From assembly GCA_963682025.1 (NCBI GenBank), contig OY821522.1, positions 28,570,959-28,634,958 of the forward strand: a stretch of 64,000 nt of DNA, given 5' to 3'. The stretch is from Cordilura impudica (Eukaryota > Arthropoda > Insecta > Diptera > Scathophagidae). Position 1 is the stretch's first letter; each line of letters starts with the position of its first letter. The notes under the pieces were generated by a model, which worked only from the letters and a program-made list of their open reading frames with translations, was not told where the DNA came from and did no database searches. Positions 58,563 through 64,000 of the stretch are shown here, piece by piece. The position numbers and the translations under genes are program-made.

Positions 58563-59518
58563 TGTAATGTCCAATAGTATATATTTGTTGGAATAAAATG
58601 TGTGGTAGGGATGAAAATTGTTTCACAAAATTTTTCAACCAGCTAAAAATGATAAGAACAGGAAACGATGCACACATTAGTTTGGAAGGCTAGCGTCGGC
58701 GGGACCCATCTCTGCCGCTAGCTTCAGTGGTTGGGGAGGTTCTTGACCCTAGGCTAACCAAAACATACATTACGGGGTTTTTATTAAAGAGTCCCTTAAT
58801 GGAGAAGAATGATGCTTACAAATGAAAAAGGATTGGAATATTTAGCTATTGAAACTATGCTCCCCTAATTTACAACTATGGAATATCGAGCTCTACTTAT
58901 GGTATACTATGCATAATGGTAGGGGTATTAGATGTTACATACCCGTGCCTCTTAACCCTCCCATCCGTGTTCTCTCTATGGCACTATAAAGTTAACAACC
59001 AATTTTGGAGAACCCTAAACTATATTACCCTACCCCAGTCTGAAAGAAAAGTCTAGAAGTTTAAATTCAGCAACTCATGATATTAATTTATTTTAGAAAT
59101 TCATGTATTTAAACTCATTTTTCGATTATTGTAGAGGTAAATATAATTATAAACAAACTTAGTTTACTAAAAATAATTGTATAGCTAGTAAACTTAAAAA
59201 CTTAAAGTATTTATATAAATTGGCGGTAAAGATTTTCGTTAATATGGTATAAAATCGCTAACTTCTTACAATTGTAGAATTTATCATGATTATTAGTTTT
59301 CGAGAAGATTTCGGAAGAAAAATCACACTTAGAAAGAAAATTTTGCACAGGAAGGCAAACAAATTAAAATATCAATGGTAGCAATACCAGAGTAGGGTGA
59401 AAAAAAAAATATTATGGCTACTTTATTTTGATTATTAAGTTCGTTAATATAATATCATAAATTGTTTTTTGTTGTTTTATATGATTCTTAAAATTTATCA
59501 CTTTTTCTTTTATTTTAT
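58563..59518 (-). repeat. LTR4, low edge intact, high part missing
   Basis: Starts TGTAATGTCCAATAG next to the primer-binding site. After ~955 bp it runs directly into unit 4 pol at TTTATTTTATTT|ACTAAAAC with a 3-base microhomology (TTT). A one-base loss in the C run near 58862 is shared with LTR5. Confidence 0.85.
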
Positions 59519-60090
59519 TTACTAAAACTTAAAAGATTTGTAAAATCAATTTTCGCTAAATTTTCCCCTATGCAGCTAATGTTTGCACTAGTATCTAGCA
59601 AGTCAAGCTCCATTCTATCTAAAAAATTGACTTCCACATAAGGTCGACCATCTATTTCATTGTCTATAATTGAAGAAGTAAACAAGCGTTTTGTTTTCTT
59701 AATTTTTTTATAATAGTTTCGCATTCGCACAGTAGATCTTTTATAGGTTCGGATCAATTTTTTATCTAACCTGGAATCGCTAAAAATGGTGCTCCTTGCT
59801 TTTATGTAATCTCGAAGACGTTCGTGAATAGGTCGTATGTTGAAAAGATTGTGTTTTGGTTGATTGGAGTGATCAGATTTTTCTGAAAGCTTTATTTTCT
59901 CATTATTTTAAGTAGTATTATTTCCGAAATTATAGTTTACAAGTAATTGGTTTTCATTGTTTCCTAATCCGTTTTCATGATCAAAGTTGATATCTAAAAT
60001 TTGGTTACAAAAGGTTTCAGGGTGTGCTACTGTAATCGTTTCGATTGCACGGGAAAGTACCCCTGTGGAATTTTGAGCTTTTTGAGCAAT
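59519..60090 (-). pseudogene. Unit 4 pol, only the N-terminal protease region
   Basis: Contains the basic leader IRTYKRSTVRMRNYYKKIKK and the protease motif LLDTSANISC, then ends at residues LLSFSK where it joins LTR4. RT, RNase H and integrase are absent. Confidence 0.88.
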
Positions 60091-61611
60091 TTACACACTG
60101 AGGTTTATAAACATTTTTAATGCCACATCCATAGCAAAAAACGTTACGCTCCTTGAGACACATGTCCCAATAATATCCGTCTTCATTTCAATTCCAGCAT
60201 CGGATAATTTTTTCGGGTTTCGAGATGGCATTTATAGTAAATAAATGACTATCTTCAGAATCTACATCGCATTTGTCAAAATTATTATCGATCTCTTCTA
60301 CCTCTACTGTAGCAATTCTCCGCTGAGGAACGTGCCCTCGAGAAAGTTGTGTCCGTTTAAAAGATTCATCATTGTGTAGTTTTTCACGCAATAAGCATAG
60401 CCTTTTCAAATGGGAAATGGATTCAATTTTGACATGTAAAAGCTCACGTCGAATTTCAAGACGAAGATTGCGTGTAATTATTTCTATAGGCTCAGAGTCA
60501 TTTAAATAAATTGGTAACCGATCTGCTCTTTCGGTTATAGCATCATAAAAATCTTCAAATGATTCATTGTGTCTTTGTTTTCTGTTATGAAGTTCTTCTC
60601 TAATGTCGAATGAAGTTCGGTGATCTTCATATTCATACAGTAACGCGTCACAAAATGATTCCCATTCTATAATTTCAGTAGTTTTGTGATACTTCCAATA
60701 CCATTCTCTTGCTTTGCCACTAAGCAATGTATGTAAATTTTTACCTATTCCATTGTAATTATCTTCAAAGTATTCCCTAGTTAAAACATTGATTCTGTAT
60801 ATGAATTCATCCGGCCGTAGACCTTTTGATGAACCATCAAATCGTATGTTCCAACCTTGGATAATTGTGGCGATTTTGTCGGGATTCACTATTACGGAAT
60901 GTGATGCATTACGCATTAAGGAATTTGTATGTGAATTGGATTCACGAAGACGATTGGCTATAACTGGCGGTTGTTAAAATTGTCGACCGGGTTGAGTTAC
61001 TTGCTCTTGTTGCAGTTGTGAGGAACGCAGATTCATTTGCGAAAGAATTCTCTGTATGGTCAATTCATTCATTTGAGACATCTGGTATTGGTTGGAATAT
61101 GAGTTTGATTATGAAGTAGTTCTTGAGATTGGTTAGAGAACTGCTGTGAGTTTTGCGTTTCATTTGGGTGTTTTACGGAACTATTCAGGTCCAACATTGG
61201 AGCTTGTAAACTTTGATCACCAAAACATGGTTGCAGGATAGGGTTACTAAGATTTTCTATTTCCAAATTTTGTGAAACATTTGGTGTCTCTTGAGGCCTA
61301 TTGTTCCTTGTGTTATACACTTTGGATACAGAGCCACGACCCCTACCTCTAGGGTTGGTTGACTTAATTTTTTCAATTGGTTTGGATTTTGGCTGAGTCA
61401 AATGTCGCTCATGGCATAATTTTTTACAGTTGGGACACTCCTGAGAATTGCTTAACCACTGAGAAATACATTCTTTATGAAATAAATGATTGCACCTGGT
61501 GGATAGACAATCAGTTTGGTTCATCATCTCCTTTTAACATAAAGAGCAGGCTAAGCCTAGTGAAGATTCCACTATACTTGGTATATCCTCTGTACTTCGT
61601 GGTAGTGGCAT
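60017..61611 (-). pseudogene. Unit 4 gag, stop inside the RING finger
   Basis: ATG at 61609-61611. The Glu codon directly after C25 of the RING is TAA, so the finger is cut in frame. An ~88-bp linker deletion near 61083 changes frame. The Gag core (60188-60916) reads cleanly and ends at the same knuckle TGA as unit 3. Sequence-specific changes (GLRPDE, HVKIES) group it with unit 3. Confidence 0.87.
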
Positions 61612-62528
61612 ATTGACACAAAAATTTAAAAACAAGTTAGGGTAAGACCGACTGAAAATTATAGAAATTTTTTAAATTCAATTTCTCAATAAGAGACAAA
61701 AAAAACTACAATATGTGTGAGTAGATGTTTTTTTTTATTGTTTAAATAAGTTAATAAAAAAAACCTTACAAACACAAAAAAATTCGAAAAGAATATAAAT
61801 TGTGTAAAATATTTTTTCTTAATTTATTTATTTTTTTTTTTTTCAAATTAATAAAATATTTAATTGCGACTTTTCTTTATAAAGGACTTGGGATGGATAA
61901 TGTATCATACAGAATTAGTATACTTTCAATACTAAATTAAATTTCCAAATTAATGAAATTAAAACGTGACCCATGCATAGCATAAATATGAATGAAATGA
62001 ACTGGATTATTGCGGTCAGAATTTTGCATTGAATATTTTCAGACGTACTCTAATGCAGTCAACATTTAATGGATCAAAATTCGCTATAGGGAGCAATTTT
62101 TTGATGATTCCAATTAAAATTAACTAAACCATAGTAAAGAAAAATAATATGAAATGAAAAATTCCCAGAATTTTTAAGCAAGGTTGTTTCAAAATTGCTG
62201 AATGAAAAGGATCCCTAAAGAGCTATATGGTCGAAATTTATCTGTGCCAACACTACAACTGATAGTCGAAATCCAAAATAGTTTTAAAGCTATTTCAAAC
62301 CAACGACCTTAACAACAACCCCCATGTAGAAAATACTAATCACTTAAAGTTAAATTTTAAATCTAATTAATTTCGTGCAAACAAGAAAACTTGCTACACC
62401 GGAGCGAGCATAAAAACCAGTTATTTAAAAAAATTAAACCAGAACGTATGCATTTGTGACCCCTTTTGAGACCTGACCATTCGACGAAATTATCCATCTA
62501 ATGACACACAATCCATCGAAAGAATCAG
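61612..62528 (-). other. Unit 4 5' leader, complete
   Basis: Near-identical to 57624-58539. Confidence 0.6.
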
Positions 62529-62546
62529 GCCCCACGTTGGGCGCCA
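62529..62546 (-). promoter_or_regulatory. Primer-binding site, tRNA-Lys type (unit 4)
   Basis: Identical to the unit 3 site: TGGCGCCCAACGTGGGGC on the minus strand, 5 nt from the LTR edge at 62552. Confidence 0.9.
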
Positions 62547-62551
62547 TTTTA

Positions 62552-63779
62552 TGTAATGTCCAATAGTATATATTTGTTGGAATAAAATGTGTGGTAGGGA
62601 TGAAAATTGTTTCGCAAAGTTTTTCAACCAGCTAAAAATGATAAGAACAGGAAACGATGCACACATTAGTTTGGAAGGCTAGCGTCGGCGGGACCCATCT
62701 CTGCCGCTAGCTTCAGTGGTTGGGGAGGTTCTTGACCCTAGGCTAACCAAAACATACATTACGGGATTTTTATTAAAGAGTCCCTTAATGGAGAAGAATG
62801 ATGCTTACAAATGAAAAAGGATTGGAATATTTAGCTATTGAAACTATGCTCCCCTAATTTACAACTATGGAATATTGAGCTCTACTTATGGTATACTATG
62901 CATAATCGTAGGGATATTAGATGTTACATACCCGTGCCTCTTAACCCTCCCATCCGTGTTCACTCTATGGCACTATAAAGTTAACAACCAATTTTGGAGA
63001 ACCCTAAACTATATTACCCTACCCCAGTCTGAAAAAAAAGTCTAGAAGTTTAAATTCAGCAACTCATGATATTAATTTATTTTAGAAATTCATGTATTTA
63101 AACTCATTTTTCGATTATTGTAGAGGTAAATATAATTATAAACAAACTTAGTTTACTAAAAATAATTGTATAGCTAGTAAACTTAAAAACTTAAAGTATT
63201 TATATAAATTGGCGGTAATGATTTTCGTTAATATCGTATAAAATCGCTAACTTATTACAATTGTAGAATTTATCATGATTATTAGTTTTCGAGAAGATTT
63301 CGGAAGAAAAATCACACTTAGAAAGAAAATTTTGCACAGGAACTCAAACAAATTAAAATATCAATGGTAGCAATACCAGAGTAGGGTGAAAAAAAATATT
63401 ATGGCTACTTTATTTTGATTATTAAGTTCGTTAATATAATTTCATAAATTGTTTTTTGTTGTTTTATATGATTCTTAAAATTTATCACTTTTTCTTTTAT
63501 TTTATTTTTTTTATTTAACAATTCTAATTTAACAATTCTGTTTTACACCGATTTTCACTTTTAAATTTTCGCATTACCAAAATAAGAAATTTATGAATAT
63601 TTTACTAATGGCATGATAATTGCTTATTTTATAATTGAATTTTTCTTAAAGGTATCATTTCTTTGTGTATGAATTTTTGTTGTTCGTTCGATATGGAACA
63701 AACAAAAAAAACCAAAAGAAGTTTACAAAAATATTTTCAAAAGAAGAATAAGCAATTACGTTGACATTAGTAAATTACA
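62552..63779 (-). repeat. LTR5, apparently full length (~1228 bp)
   Basis: TGTAATG at the low edge, ATTACA at the proposed high edge (63774-63779), uninterrupted. This is the reference LTR of the window. The high edge is proposed only from the 6-bp inverted ends, since the array continues beyond it. Confidence 0.65.
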
Positions 63780-64000
63780 TTAACCAGCCTCTGCTTATCT
63801 TCCCAATGTAATTTCAGTTTCTGTTATGCAGAAATAACAGAATTATGTTGCATTAGCAGAACCTAATTTAAGAAATTAAGTAATACAAAAGAATATCAAA
63901 AGAAGAGAGACTTACATGCATATAAACGGTGAAAGGCCTTCCAAAAACGATATGCTCTGGATCTTGTTGTTGTTGTTATGTAAGAGATTGCTGTCTCTCC
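63780..64000 (-). other. Start of a further unit's 3' noncoding region
   Basis: Homologous to 50744-50965 without a break, so another element copy, or at least its 3' end, lies to the right of the window. Confidence 0.7.

Larger units (their letters stand above)
29165..64000 (-). mobile_element. Tandem array of a RING-Gag Ty3/gypsy-like retrotransposon
   Basis: Head-to-tail units on the minus strand sharing LTRs: LTR1 - unit 1 - LTR2 - unit 2 - LTR3 - unit 3 - LTR4 (cut) - unit 4 (partial) - LTR5 - start of a further unit. The repeat period is about 8.6 kb (gag starts at 39591, 48975 and 57623, the first interval lengthened by a ~0.8-kb insertion). An intact element would be about 10.3 kb: two ~1.23-kb LTRs and ~7.8 kb internal. 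Every unit carries stops or frameshifts. The array extends past the right edge. Confidence 0.85.

Overview
The window reads as AT-rich, gene-poor, transposon-dense chromatin from an insect, most likely a calyptrate fly (inference). Reasons: dispersed elements with palindromic ends and internal CCGT/GTCY microsatellites, as described for dipteran mini-me/INE-1 (Helentron-type) repeats; a Transib transposon; a LINE; and a Ty3/gypsy element with a tRNA-Lys-type primer site. I see no host single-copy gene, tRNA, rRNA or CRISPR array. Nearly every coding trace is a broken mobile-element gene.

Layout, 1-11 kb: a reverse copy of a Helentron-like element (family A) runs from the left edge to about 950. 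It abuts a 3.5-kb DNA transposon ('element N', 967-4477) with about 450-bp inverted repeats and a broken transposase of a family I cannot name. Next come a G-rich 140-bp tandem repeat, small remnants (family B, Tc1/mariner-like, MITE-like), and a second family A copy (7703-10726) in inverted orientation to the first.

11-21.8 kb is a nested pile: a hAT transposase fragment, a truncated LINE with endonuclease and reverse transcriptase, and a second element N gene with a 73-bp intron. A complete but dead Transib (16104-19826) has 37-bp inverted termini, CACAGTG ends and a perfect 5-bp target duplication. An unidentified lysine-rich reading frame lies near 21.5 kb.

22.3-29.1 kb: a third family A element carries a roughly 2.8-kb array of a 7-bp AT satellite and its diverged derivative, plus a MITE. 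It is followed by a full family B element, AT-rich simple sequence, and the fragment of another unplaced transposase.

29.2 kb to the right edge is a head-to-tail array of one Ty3/gypsy-like retrotransposon on the minus strand: three near-full units and one truncated unit, with shared LTRs. Gag begins with a well-formed RING-H2 finger. Pol overlaps gag in the +1 frame and has no start codon of its own for 111 codons. The units share premature stops in pol, and two share a deletion that removes the primer-binding site. The array therefore grew mainly by DNA-level tandem duplication and exchange, not by retrotransposition. Three family B insertions in individual LTR copies show empty and filled sites side by side.

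Many apparent open frames, in the satellites and in family B, are by-products of repeat structure and are not annotated as genes.
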